Assembly (NCBI RefSeq): GCF_000620765.1
Contig: NZ_JIAK01000007.1
Coordinates: 150,916 to 214,915 of the forward strand
DNA: 64,000 nt
DNA from: Desulfovermiculus halophilus DSM 18834
GTDB taxonomy: Bacteria; Desulfobacterota; Desulfovibrionia; Desulfovibrionales; Desulfothermaceae
Direction: 5' to 3'
Part shown: positions 32,066-40,775 of the stretch, piece after piece
Position numbering within the stretch: the stretch's first letter is position 1
How the letters are laid out: every line of letters starts with the position of its first letter
Position numbers and translations under genes: made by a program
The notes under the pieces: generated by a model
The model's input: only the letters and a program-made list of their open reading frames with translations
What the model was told of the DNA's origin: nothing
Database searches by the model: none

Positions 32066-34372
32066 CTAGTATCCCTTAAATGGGTTCGGTCCCAGTTTGA
32101 AAATCTCGTCCACAAAGGAGTCAATGAGTTTGGGGACCCGGTGGTAGTCGTCAATGGCCACTTCCTCCTGCCGGACCCGTTCCAGCTCCACGCCCAGGCG
32201 GTCAAGCGTCTCGCCGATGTTGGTCATTCGTCGATTGCACAGCTCGGATCCCTTCATGAAGTGGCACTGATAGTCGTCGCCGTATTTACAGCCCAAGAGC
32301 AGGCATCCGTCATTGCCCTTGCCCATAGCGTCGGCAATCCAGATGGTGTTCACCGATCCCAGGCAACGAACCGGGATGATCCGAACATACGGGCTCCAGG
32401 TATGGCCCTGCTGAGCAGCCATGTCCAGGGCCGGGTAGGCGTCGTTTTCGCATGCCAGGACCAGGATTCGAGGGCCTCCCTCATCCATTTCGTCCGGGAC
32501 CTTGATCTGGGTGATCATGGACCCGATCTGGCCGACGCTGTAGTTGTCGAAGGAAATGACCCGTTCCGGGCAGGCGCCCATACATGTTCCGCACCGCCGG
32601 CAACGGGCAGTGTTCGGTTTGGGGGTTCCCTTCTCGTCATCATCCAGGGCCCCGAAGGGGCATTCTTCAGTGCACCGCTTGCATTGGGTGCAACGGACAA
32701 AATTGAATTTGGGGTAGGTCAGGTCGCCGGACCGGGGATGCACGGCCATGCCCCGATTCACGGACTCCAGGCATTGAATGGCCTTGAGGGCCGCGCCTTG
32801 AGCGTCGACTATGGACTTGGACAGGGTCATCGGCTGGTGCACGGCACCTGCGGTATAGACTCCGGTCCGCCTGGTCTCATAGGGAAAGCAGATGTAGTTG
32901 GAATCGGCAAACCCGTCGAAGAGATCCAGGTCGGGAAAGGCCTGCCCCTGGCGGTAGGCGAGCTGAATGACCGGATCCAGGGCGGTTGTCGGGACCAGGC
33001 CGGTGGGCACCACCACCAGATCGGCCTCGATTTCTATGCTCTCGCCCAGCAGGGTATGCTCGGCCCGGACCATGAGGTTGTCGTTGCTTCCGGGCTGGAT
33101 GGAGCTCACCTCGCCCTTGGTCAGCATGATTCCGGGATCATCCTGGGCGGCCTTGTAGTACAGCTCGTTGATCCCTGGGATCATCATGTGCTCATAGATG
33201 ATATAGGCCGCGGATTTGGGCAGGAACTCCCGGATATATCCGGCCTGCTTCAGTGCGGTCAGGGAAGTTATCTCCGAGGTGTAGTTCATGTGCTTGTAGT
33301 TTTCGGTCTTGACAAAGACCTCTTCAATGACCGGCTCTTCACCGCTCTGCTCGGCCTGGGCAGCCTTTTCCTCCTCCAGGCGTTTTTTCTCTTCTTCCTC
33401 TTCACGGGCGATATTCTGGAGCAATGTGCTGTAGGCCAGAACAAAGACCACCCGTTGCGGGGTCTTGCCGTCGCTGGGCCGGGTTATGGATCCGTTCTTG
33501 GCCATTTCTTCCAGTTCCATGGCCGTAACCACATTGGGGCTCGATCCATAGCCCAGGGGCTTGAGGTACTTGGTGTCCTGGGCCTGCCACCCGGTGGCCA
33601 CGACCATGGACCCGACCTGCTCCTGGGTCTCCTTCTTCCCGCTTTTCAGGGTGGCGGTGTACTGCCCGGGCTGTCCGCTCAGTTCCTCAAGGGTGGTGTC
33701 TGTGTACACCGTGATCCTGTCGTGATTCTGGACCGCCTCGATCTTGGCCTCGATTCCCGTATCCTGGGCCCGGGTAAAGGGATAGGACAGGGGGAAGGTC
33801 TTGTACATCTTGGCTGCGTAGCCGCCGAGCTGCTTCTCCTTTTCGACCAGAACGACATCGTAGCCGGCCTGGGCCGAGCTCAAGGCGGCATTCAGGCCGG
33901 TCCAGCCTCCGCCCAGGACCAGGATGGTCTTGGTGGTTTCCAGGACCTCCGGCTCCGGGACATCGGTCTTTTGCAGCTTGGACACGCCCATGTTCACATA
34001 GTCCACTGCCATATCCATGAGCAGCTCCGGGGTCCCCTGGCTCGGGTCCGGACGGCTGCCGTCAGGATTCTTGTAGGCCCAGACCACCTGCTCCCGCAGA
34101 TTGACCCGGTCAACCGGGATGGACGGCCCGAAATCAAAGAACTCGAAATCGACCCGGGGGGAGGAGCCGCAAATGCAGACTCCATCGATCTCTCCGGCAT
34201 CTATGTCCGACTTGATCGCCTTGTGTCCCTCCTGGCTGGCCAGAAAGGGCTCCACCTTGACCACGGGAACCCCGTTGCCCCATTTGTTCTTGACCTTCTC
34301 CGCCAGGGCCTCACAGTCCAAAAGCGGACCGATATTCGCCTTATCAAAGTAGACACCGATTTTCTCGGCCAT
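32066..34372 (-). CDS. qmoB: quinone-interacting oxidoreductase subunit QmoB
   Basis: A 768-residue cytoplasmic flavoprotein related to HdrA. It has an FAD motif (LVLGGGWTGLNAA), two ferredoxin-type 4Fe-4S motifs (CTQCKRCTEECP and CRRCGTCMGACP) and an MvhD-like C-terminal domain (VRCLGSV, LLGCKYGDDYQCHFMKG). A highly charged insert (EEEEEKKRLEEEK) lies near residue 345. With QmoA and QmoC it links the quinone pool to AprBA. It overlaps neither neighbour; three bases separate it from qmoA. Confidence 0.96.
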   Translation of the reverse strand: MAEKIGVYFDKANIGPLLDCEALAEKVKNKWGNGVPVVKVEPFLASQEGHKAIKSDIDAGEIDGVCICGSSPRVDFEFFDFGPSIPVDRVNLREQVVWAYKNPDGSRPDPSQGTPELLMDMAVDYVNMGVSKLQKTDVPEPEVLETTKTILVLGGGWTGLNAALSSAQAGYDVVLVEKEKQLGGYAAKMYKTFPLSYPFTRAQDTGIEAKIEAVQNHDRITVYTDTTLEELSGQPGQYTATLKSGKKETQEQVGSMVVATGWQAQDTKYLKPLGYGSSPNVVTAMELEEMAKNGSITRPSDGKTPQRVVFVLAYSTLLQNIAREEEEEKKRLEEEKAAQAEQSGEEPVIEEVFVKTENYKHMNYTSEITSLTALKQAGYIREFLPKSAAYIIYEHMMIPGINELYYKAAQDDPGIMLTKGEVSSIQPGSNDNLMVRAEHTLLGESIEIEADLVVVPTGLVPTTALDPVIQLAYRQGQAFPDLDLFDGFADSNYICFPYETRRTGVYTAGAVHQPMTLSKSIVDAQGAALKAIQCLESVNRGMAVHPRSGDLTYPKFNFVRCTQCKRCTEECPFGALDDDEKGTPKPNTARCRRCGTCMGACPERVISFDNYSVGQIGSMITQIKVPDEMDEGGPRILVLACENDAYPALDMAAQQGHTWSPYVRIIPVRCLGSVNTIWIADAMGKGNDGCLLLGCKYGDDYQCHFMKGSELCNRRMTNIGETLDRLGVELERVRQEEVAIDDYHRVPKLIDSFVDEIFKLGPNPFKGY

Positions 34373-34375
34373 GTG

Positions 34376-35614
34376 TTACCTCCCTCTCACCGTTTGAATG
34401 GCTTTCATCGCCGCGCTGGTCGCAGACTGGGCCGACTTCATGACATCCAGGGGCTCAGCCGCGCACCCGGCAGCAAAGATGCCGTTGGATTCAGCGCTGA
34501 ACACAAAGCCTTCCTCATCCACCTCAGCATTCAGAGGCAGGGGTTGTCCGGCAAGGCTGGGCTGCATGCCGGTGGCCAGAACCACCAGGTCGAAGCACTC
34601 CTGCATCTTGTTCCCGGTCAGTGCGTCTTCTGCGGTCACCCATACCGATCCGTCCGTAATGTCCTCTTCAACCTCGGCCACCTTGCCTTTGACAGTTTTG
34701 ACCAAAGGATCGCTCAGTACGTCTTGCGCGAAGTTGTCGTACCGTCCGGGGGTGCGCAGATCGATATAGAAAATGGTCGCTTCCGCATCCGGATACTGAT
34801 CGCGGAGATACTTGGCCTGCTTGAGCGATGCCATACAGCAGATATAGGAACAAAATGAGAGGTGGTTCTCGTCCCTGGATCCCGCGCACTGGACAAAGGC
34901 CACCTTGCGCGGAGGCCGTCCGTCAGAGGGGCGAAGAATCTGGCCCTGAGTCGGTCCGGAGGGAGCGGCCAGCCGTTCCATCTGCATGTTGTTGATGCAG
35001 TTCTGGATCTCTCCGGCCCCCAGATTGGTCAGCTTGGTCACATCGTAGGGCTTCCAGCCCGTGGCGATGATGATGCTGCCCACGTTTAAGGTGATGCTCT
35101 TGTCCTGCTCATTGAGATCTATGAAATCGTTTTCGGACAGCTTTTGTCTGTCCTCCTCGTCAATGTGCTCGGGATCGAGAACATAGCGCTGAGGATAGGC
35201 AAAGGGGACGTCCATATACAAGGCCTTCCGCGTGCTCAAGCCGAACTCGAACTGGTTGGGGATGTTCTGGCTCAGGCTGTCGGCCAGGGCCTGCAGGTTC
35301 GCGCTGCTGGGCGCAGTATATCTGGGCTTGATCCGAACCGAGACCTCGTAGTTGCCGGCCTGTCCGCTGACCGAGACCACTTCAGCCAGTGTGAAGCATT
35401 TGACCTTGGGATTCTTTTTTATCCGCTGGAATTGGATTTCCAGCCCGCAGGAAGGCGGACAGAGCTTGGGGAAATACTTGTTGAGCTGCATCACCCTGCC
35501 GCCCAGAAAAGGACTTTTTTCCACGAGATAGACCTCATGGCCGACCTCGGCGGCTTCCAGGGCGGCTGTAATCCCGCTAAAGCCCCCCCCAATGACGAGT
35601 ATGCTTTGTGACAT
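34376..35614 (-). CDS. qmoA: quinone-interacting oxidoreductase subunit QmoA
   Basis: A 412-residue HdrA-like flavoprotein with an N-terminal FAD motif (VIGGGFSGITAALEAA) and a second nucleotide region (SIIIATGWKPYD). It also has the CSYICCMASLKQAKYL cysteine motif typical of HdrA/QmoA. It is the first qmo gene; 272 bp with a strong hairpin separate it from aprA, so qmo may have its own promoter or depend on read-through. A GGGAGG precedes the start. Confidence 0.95.
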   Translation of the reverse strand: MSQSILVIGGGFSGITAALEAAEVGHEVYLVEKSPFLGGRVMQLNKYFPKLCPPSCGLEIQFQRIKKNPKVKCFTLAEVVSVSGQAGNYEVSVRIKPRYTAPSSANLQALADSLSQNIPNQFEFGLSTRKALYMDVPFAYPQRYVLDPEHIDEEDRQKLSENDFIDLNEQDKSITLNVGSIIIATGWKPYDVTKLTNLGAGEIQNCINNMQMERLAAPSGPTQGQILRPSDGRPPRKVAFVQCAGSRDENHLSFCSYICCMASLKQAKYLRDQYPDAEATIFYIDLRTPGRYDNFAQDVLSDPLVKTVKGKVAEVEEDITDGSVWVTAEDALTGNKMQECFDLVVLATGMQPSLAGQPLPLNAEVDEEGFVFSAESNGIFAAGCAAEPLDVMKSAQSATSAAMKAIQTVRGR

Positions 35615-35843
35615 GTGGTTCCTCCCTCAATCTAGCGGCTTGAGACTCGTAGCGATTTTGGAACGTAAGATATATGACGAAAAGCGCCGCACGTGATGCG
35701 CGGTGACTTGTGAGACGGTGGGGGTGCAGGTGAAGGCACACGCGAGGTCTGCGCCCATTGCCCGCTTACCCCAACGAAAACGGCCTGAGGTGAAACAAGA
35801 GGATATTCTTGCTTGAACTCAGACCATTTTCCAAATCCAAACA

Positions 35844-35872
35844 GGGCCGCAGGCGCCTTGCGCCTGCGGCCC
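35844..35872 (-). terminator. strong hairpin between aprA and qmoA
   Basis: Perfect 13-bp stem (GGGCCGCAGGCGC with its complement) and a 3-base loop. On the minus strand TGTTTGG follows, a poor T-run, so it may be a partial terminator or an mRNA-stabilising end for aprBA. Confidence 0.7.
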
Positions 35873-35886
35873 TTCAGATGGAGCGC

Positions 35887-37884
35887 CTACGGGCTCATGG
35901 GATCAGGAATGACCTGGATGTAGGGGCGCTTGAACAGGTTGGTCTCGCCCTTTTCCGGATCATACTTGGAGTTGACGAAGCATCTCCACTTGGAGTCGTC
36001 GATGCCCATGAAGTCTGTGCGGTAGTAGAAGCCGGGGTAGCGGCTTTCCTTGCGGAACTCAATGTGCTGCATGTGCAGGCGGACAGTCCACAGGCGATGG
36101 AACTGCTCCCAGCAGCGCAGGAGTTCGTGCAGGTCCCTGGCGCCCAGCTTCTTGGAGTCTTCCTCCAGCATGTCCAGGAGGTGGAAGCCGGCCTGGAGCA
36201 TGGCCTCGGAGGTGTTGTACATGGTGGAGCACCCGCCGCCGTATTCGTCGGTGTGCTTGATCAGCCGCTGCATGAAGTTCCTGGCAGTGATGTACTTGGG
36301 GTTCACGGTGGGATCCGTGGACTCGTCCTTGGCTTCCAGGTAGGTGTACCAGGGCTGATAGATTTCCTTCTTCAGATCGTCGCTGCTCTGCTTCAGGGCC
36401 GGCTTGTAGTCCTTGTGGTCCACGCACCAGCGGACGAGCTGCTTGCCGGCGATCCGGCCTTCGGCATGGGATCCGGAGGAAAACTTGTGCCCGGAAGCGC
36501 CCACGCCGTCAGCGCAGGTGAACAGGCCGTTGACCGTGGTCATCCGGTTGTAGACCTTGCCGTTGTCGGCCTTGATCTTGTAGTCGTCCGGGACCCAGTC
36601 TTCGTTCGGTCCGGAGACCCAGATGCCGCAGCAGCCGGAGTGAGAGCCCAAGAGATACGGCTCGGTGGGCATGATCTCGGAGCCCTTTTCTTCGGGCTTG
36701 ACGTTCATGGCCGCCCACAGGTTGGCCTGGCCGGGGCACATATCCAGGAAGTCTTCCCAGGCTTCAGATTCCAGATGCTTCTGCTCGGCCTTGGACAGTT
36801 CCTTGAAGGTGGTCTGCAGGGCGGTGGCCGTGTCCATGAAGATCGGGCCGCGTCCGTCCCGGATCTCGCGCATCATCATATGGTTGCGCAGGCAGGTGGG
36901 AATGACCGCGCCGGTGGCGTATCCCCGGTCCTGGTAGGGCTTGAGCATGGACGCATTGGTCTGGGTGTAGTCTTCGCCCTTGGAGTTTGTCGCCTTGGCC
37001 TTAAACAGCAGGAACCAAGCGCCGACCGGTCCGTACCCGTCCTTGAACCGGGCGGGGACGAAGCGGTTTTCCATCATGGTCATTTCCGCGCCGACCTGTG
37101 CGCACATGGCATAGGTGGAACCCGCGTTCCAGACCGGATACCAGGCCCGGCCCATTCCTTCGCCCACGGAGCGGGGGCGGTAGACGTTGACTGCTCCGCC
37201 GCAGGCCACGATCATGCCCTTGGCCTTGAAGATATAGACTTTGTTCTCGCGCACGGAAAAGCCGACCGCGCCGGCCACCCGGTTGGGCTCATTGGCGTCC
37301 AGGAGCAGCTTGACCACGAAAATGCGTTCCAGGTAGCGCTCTTCGCCCAGGGCGTTCTTGGCGGCTTCAGCCACGATGACCTTGTAGGATTCACCGTTGA
37401 TCATGCACTGCCAGCGGCCGGAGCGGACAACCTCGGCCCCTTCCCGGACCTTGAGACCTTCTTCCTTGGCCTTGGCGCCGTCGTAGTTCTTGCCGTCCTT
37501 TTTGACCCAGATGGGCAGGCCCCATTCTTCAAACAGGTGCACGGAATCATCCACGTGCCGGCCCAGGTCGAAGATCAGGTCTTCCCGGACAATGCCCATC
37601 AGGTCGGTGCGGACCATGCGGACATAGTCATCCGGCTCATTGTTGCCCAGGTAGGTGTTGATGGCGGACAGGCCCGGAGCGACAGCGCCGGAACGTTCCA
37701 GGGCCGCCTTGTCCACCAGCAGGACCTTGACTCCGTTCTTGTCTCCCCAGCGGACGGCTTCCACAGCCGCGCCGCAGGAACCCATACCACCACCGACGAT
37801 CAAGGCGTCGGTTTCGATCTCGACGACTTCCGGTTCAGCCAAAGGCAGACCTTTGGTTGCATCTTTCGTTGGAAGTTGAGGCAT
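35887..37884 (-). CDS. aprA: adenylylsulfate reductase alpha subunit AprA
   Basis: A 665-residue flavoprotein, the catalytic subunit of dissimilatory APS reductase, which reduces adenosine phosphosulfate to sulfite and AMP. The FAD motif is DALIVGGGMGSCGAA and the family segments CGGAVNVYRPRS and HSGCCGIWVSGPNEDWVP are present. The start at MPQLPTKD has AAGGAG; the open frame goes six codons further. It follows aprB after 76 bp. The gene order sat, small ORF, aprB, aprA, qmo matches sulfate reducers. Confidence 0.98.
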   Translation of the reverse strand: MPQLPTKDATKGLPLAEPEVVEIETDALIVGGGMGSCGAAVEAVRWGDKNGVKVLLVDKAALERSGAVAPGLSAINTYLGNNEPDDYVRMVRTDLMGIVREDLIFDLGRHVDDSVHLFEEWGLPIWVKKDGKNYDGAKAKEEGLKVREGAEVVRSGRWQCMINGESYKVIVAEAAKNALGEERYLERIFVVKLLLDANEPNRVAGAVGFSVRENKVYIFKAKGMIVACGGAVNVYRPRSVGEGMGRAWYPVWNAGSTYAMCAQVGAEMTMMENRFVPARFKDGYGPVGAWFLLFKAKATNSKGEDYTQTNASMLKPYQDRGYATGAVIPTCLRNHMMMREIRDGRGPIFMDTATALQTTFKELSKAEQKHLESEAWEDFLDMCPGQANLWAAMNVKPEEKGSEIMPTEPYLLGSHSGCCGIWVSGPNEDWVPDDYKIKADNGKVYNRMTTVNGLFTCADGVGASGHKFSSGSHAEGRIAGKQLVRWCVDHKDYKPALKQSSDDLKKEIYQPWYTYLEAKDESTDPTVNPKYITARNFMQRLIKHTDEYGGGCSTMYNTSEAMLQAGFHLLDMLEEDSKKLGARDLHELLRCWEQFHRLWTVRLHMQHIEFRKESRYPGFYYRTDFMGIDDSKWRCFVNSKYDPEKGETNLFKRPYIQVIPDPMSP

Positions 37885-37960
37885 ATGACTCTCCTTATTC
37901 AAATGTCAAATTGCTGAGTGCTCAGTTCCCTGGATACTGTATCCTGGGATCCCGTCATAC

Positions 37961-38464
37961 CTACCGGTTGCCGCCGGAACACTGGGTGTCCAGCCAGCAC
38001 TGGGTGCTGTCCATGTCCGAGCATTCGAACTTCTTGTTCAGGACTTCCTTGGGCTGCTTCAGCTCAGTCTCGGTGTAGAACAGGTTGTCTTCGAGGTCAC
38101 CGGGTTCGGGCTTGCCGCCGAAGGGGTCGATGGAACCCTCCGGAGTGGTCCGGATGGGGAACTTGAAGCGCTTGACTTCGCCGCTGCGGAACTGAATGGT
38201 CCACATGATGTCTTCAGCACTGCGCAGCGGGATGCTGGTGCCGCCCATGGGCGCAAAGTCGGCATAGGGACGGGCAGTGATCGCGCCCTGAGGGCAGATC
38301 TTGATGCAGGAGTAGCATTCCCAGCATTCGTAGGGTTCCTGATTGTAGGCCTTCATCTCTTTTTCATCCAGGATCATCAGATCGTGAGGGCAGACGTACA
38401 TGCATGCAGTTTTTTCTCCGCCTTTGCATCCGTCGCATTTTTCAGGGTTCACATAACTTGGCAT
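37961..38464 (-). CDS. aprB: adenylylsulfate reductase beta subunit AprB
   Basis: A 167-residue iron-sulfur protein. The two 4Fe-4S clusters are bound by CDGCKGGEKTACMYVCP and CWECYSCIKICP, and the C-terminal tail (FECSDMDSTQCWL) wraps AprA in known structures. It carries electrons from QmoABC to the FAD of AprA. It has a GGAGG ribosome site. The leader upstream contains three regularly spaced palindromes. Confidence 0.98.
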   Translation of the reverse strand: MPSYVNPEKCDGCKGGEKTACMYVCPHDLMILDEKEMKAYNQEPYECWECYSCIKICPQGAITARPYADFAPMGGTSIPLRSAEDIMWTIQFRSGEVKRFKFPIRTTPEGSIDPFGGKPEPGDLEDNLFYTETELKQPKEVLNKKFECSDMDSTQCWLDTQCSGGNR

Positions 38465-38580
38465 CGCGACCTCCTTACAGACTGTGTTTGAGTGTTAAAA
38501 CCCTTGATGACGTTGTATCATGTATGTGGACAAGCAGAGACGGTCCTCTGCTTCCTTGCAGCATGGCTGGACAAGCCGGG

Positions 38581-38642
38581 AATCATCCGTGATTTATCAA
38601 TTAGGATCACGCGTGATTTAGCATTAAAAATCACGCGTGATT
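38581..38642. promoter_or_regulatory. three 14-bp palindromes at 24-bp spacing upstream of aprB
   Basis: Sites at 38581-38594 (AATCATCCGTGATT, imperfect), 38605-38618 (GATCACGCGTGATT) and 38629-38642 (AATCACGCGTGATT), centres exactly 24 bp apart with A/T-rich spacers. They may bind a dimeric regulator on one side of the helix, or pair as RNA. I cannot assign a known regulator. Confidence 0.6.
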
Positions 38643-38656
38643 TCCGGGAGAATCGT

Positions 38657-38956
38657 TTACTGCAGTTCCTTCAATGCGTCGGTGACCACTTCCAGGCTTT
38701 GCTTTTCAACCACTTTGTCGAACAGCTTGTTCTTCACTTTGGCCGGGAGCAGCTCGATGCTTCCGGTGGTGGATGTGTCGTGCTTTGCTCCGTACTTGTC
38801 CACCAGGACCTTGGCTTCTTCATCCGTGGCGTAGACCACCAGGACCTTCAGACCGGCCAAGCGTTCTTCCGTATGGTGAGCCAGTCCGGCCTTCTGCAAT
38901 TGATCGTAGCGTTCTTCGTTGACCCAGACGTAAATGGGATTCTTGGCAGCAGACAT
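38657..38956 (-). CDS. small conserved-type protein between sat and aprB
   Basis: A 99-residue cytoplasmic protein; I do not recognise its family. It opens MSAAKNPIYVWVNEERYDQL and has a plausible alpha/beta pattern (LKVLVVYATDEEAKVLVDKYG). No cysteines or transmembrane part. It begins 30 bases after sat ends, with GAGGAGG-type ribosome site, and is followed by the palindrome array and aprB. The position suggests a part in sulfate activation, possibly tuning Sat or AprBA; this is inference. Confidence 0.75.
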   Translation of the reverse strand: MSAAKNPIYVWVNEERYDQLQKAGLAHHTEERLAGLKVLVVYATDEEAKVLVDKYGAKHDTSTTGSIELLPAKVKNKLFDKVVEKQSLEVVTDALKELQ

Positions 38957-38985
38957 AATTGTATGACCTCCTCAAAAGTGTCCGA

Positions 38986-40239
38986 CTACAGGGGTTCGAT
39001 ATTGAAGACCGGGGTGCGTTTTTCCAGGTATTCCTCAGTTACGAAGGGGGAGCCCTGGCCGTATTTTTCCGCGCACTCCATAATCCGGTCGAAGACCTCG
39101 GGACGGATAATCAGACGGGGAGGCTTGACGCCGTCGGTCACAATACTGCGGATCAGGGTCCCGCTGAACTTCTGCTGCTTGTCCTTGTGGTTGCACAGCC
39201 CTTCACTGGTGATCTCGGCGCAGACCGGGCAGTACAGCCAGTTCATGGAATAGACCGGCGTAATGTCCAGCTTGTCCCGAACGCTGTCCAGGAGGTGATG
39301 GGCTTCATATGCGCCGTAGTAATCGCCGACACCGGCGTGGTCCCGACCGTACATATGATGGGTGATGCCCAGGTTGGTGCGCAGGATAGCGTGGAAGATA
39401 GCTTCCTTGGGGCCGGCATAGCGCATATCCCAGAACGTAAGGGTTGTCAGGTGGTTATGAGGCCCAAAATACCCTGATTTTTCCAGCTCATCCTGGCAAA
39501 GGATGATGGCTTCGTCAATATAGTCCTTGACCCGTTTTTCTCCAATAATTGCGTTGACCACCACTCCGACTTCCGGCTTTTCGATGGGCAGGTCGGCATA
39601 GGTCTGGAAGAAGGCGCCCTTCATCAGCCATTCGTGTCCGGTGTGGGGGACGTTTCTGGTCTGATGGGCAACCGTCCGGCTCCAGCCTTTTTCCTTGAAC
39701 ACTTGGCGCATCTTGAGCGGAGGAAGGAAATAGGGGCCGAAGGGCTCGTTGATTGTGGGTTCCTTGACCAGGGTGATCTTGCCGCCCACGAACTTGTCGG
39801 AGGTCTCGTAGATGCGTTTGCATCCAGGATGCTTAGCCTCATCGGTTCCAAAGATCGACTTGCACATGGCTTGCTTGTCGTACTCAAAGACCTCATCGAT
39901 CTCGAACAAGGCCATGGGATTGCCCTGGTAGGTCAAAACAACGCTTTTTCCCGGAGCCACCCCATAATCGGCCACTTCTTTGTCCGGGAGGTCAAAGAGG
40001 ATCGGAATGGGCCAGATGGTCCCGTCGGCCAGGGTCATCTTGTTGACCACCGCGTCAACATCGGCCTTGTTCATGAACCCTTCCAGAGGGCTGAAAAAGC
40101 CATACGAGATGCCGATCACCTCATTGGCCAGCTGGCGGCGAAGAGGAATTTCGGTTAAGCCCTTGATCTTGTCTTGGGCTTCGGCCGGCTGCAAGATACG
40201 TTCTTTGATTTCTTTTCCGCCGTGTCCTATTTCAGCCAT
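38986..40239 (-). CDS. sat: dissimilatory sulfate adenylyltransferase Sat
   Basis: A 417-residue ATP sulfurylase that activates sulfate to adenosine phosphosulfate. The nucleotide motif QTRNVPHTGHEWL (QxRNxxHxxH) and the second motif GRDHAGVGDYYG are intact, and cysteines in YCPVCAEI and CNHK may bind zinc or cobalt as in Desulfovibrio Sat. It is the first gene of the sulfate-reduction block and has its own promoter 170 bp upstream. An AAAGGAG precedes the ATG. Confidence 0.97.
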   Translation of the reverse strand: MAEIGHGGKEIKERILQPAEAQDKIKGLTEIPLRRQLANEVIGISYGFFSPLEGFMNKADVDAVVNKMTLADGTIWPIPILFDLPDKEVADYGVAPGKSVVLTYQGNPMALFEIDEVFEYDKQAMCKSIFGTDEAKHPGCKRIYETSDKFVGGKITLVKEPTINEPFGPYFLPPLKMRQVFKEKGWSRTVAHQTRNVPHTGHEWLMKGAFFQTYADLPIEKPEVGVVVNAIIGEKRVKDYIDEAIILCQDELEKSGYFGPHNHLTTLTFWDMRYAGPKEAIFHAILRTNLGITHHMYGRDHAGVGDYYGAYEAHHLLDSVRDKLDITPVYSMNWLYCPVCAEITSEGLCNHKDKQQKFSGTLIRSIVTDGVKPPRLIIRPEVFDRIMECAEKYGQGSPFVTEEYLEKRTPVFNIEPL

Positions 40240-40404
40240 ATACCGTCTCCTTTCTGTTGACGTTGCAAGCCATTACGGCAGAGACAACAATCTATAAACA
40301 TCTTAAGCTGCGGTGCAGATTAAGAACCCCTCGATCGATTCGGCAACTGGTTTTAAATATTGAGAGAAAGCCGTGACCGCCCTTTTGCCGCTGTGCTTGT
40401 GCAA

Positions 40405-40433
40405 AAAATAACAAGTGGGGTTGCCCCTGTCAA
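40405..40433 (-). promoter_or_regulatory. sigma-70 promoter for sat
   Basis: Minus strand: TTGACA (40428-40433), 17 bases, TATTTT (40405-40410). A start near 40398 would give a leader of about 160 nucleotides. Confidence 0.65.
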
Positions 40434-40775
40434 GCGAAAGGGGGGGCAAAAGTAAAAAAATGTACATTGGACGCCGGATTCATGCTGTTCAGGTGGCTGG
40501 GATCATGTAGTGGCATGCAAGGCTCGTCGAGAATGTGTCCTTGGGGAAGCTGGCTTGTGAATAAGGGCGCATGCACGATGCCCCTTCTTATTGTGAAAAA
40601 ATAGACAAAAGTCAAGGTGCAAAAATGTGATTCGGCGACCGAAAAAGATGCCTTGCCCGGCGGGGAGGCATGATTTATGGTTTGACGTCGTTTGGTGCCG
40701 TAGACAAGGCCGCGGTGCACACAACCACCGGCCAGAAGGAACAAGGGCTGGCAATTCGCAAATGGAGCGCAGAGC
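40434..40775. other. non-coding stretch between sat promoter and AroQ/AroA-like gene
   Basis: About 340 bases with no supported gene on either strand. It should contain the promoter of the AroQ/AroA-like gene; I see no strong match. Confidence 0.4.

Noticed and set aside
32141..34858. Open frame of 905 codons on the plus strand opposite qmoB and qmoA
   Set aside because: A mirror of strongly conserved genes; no start signal and no protein features.
35809..37917. Open frame of 702 codons on the plus strand opposite aprA
   Set aside because: Same reason: aprA is certain, the opposite frame is a by-product of its codon use.
38581..38642. CRISPR-like array at the aprB leader
   Set aside because: Only three units; they are palindromes of 14 bp with 10-bp spacers, with no cas genes and no variable long spacers.
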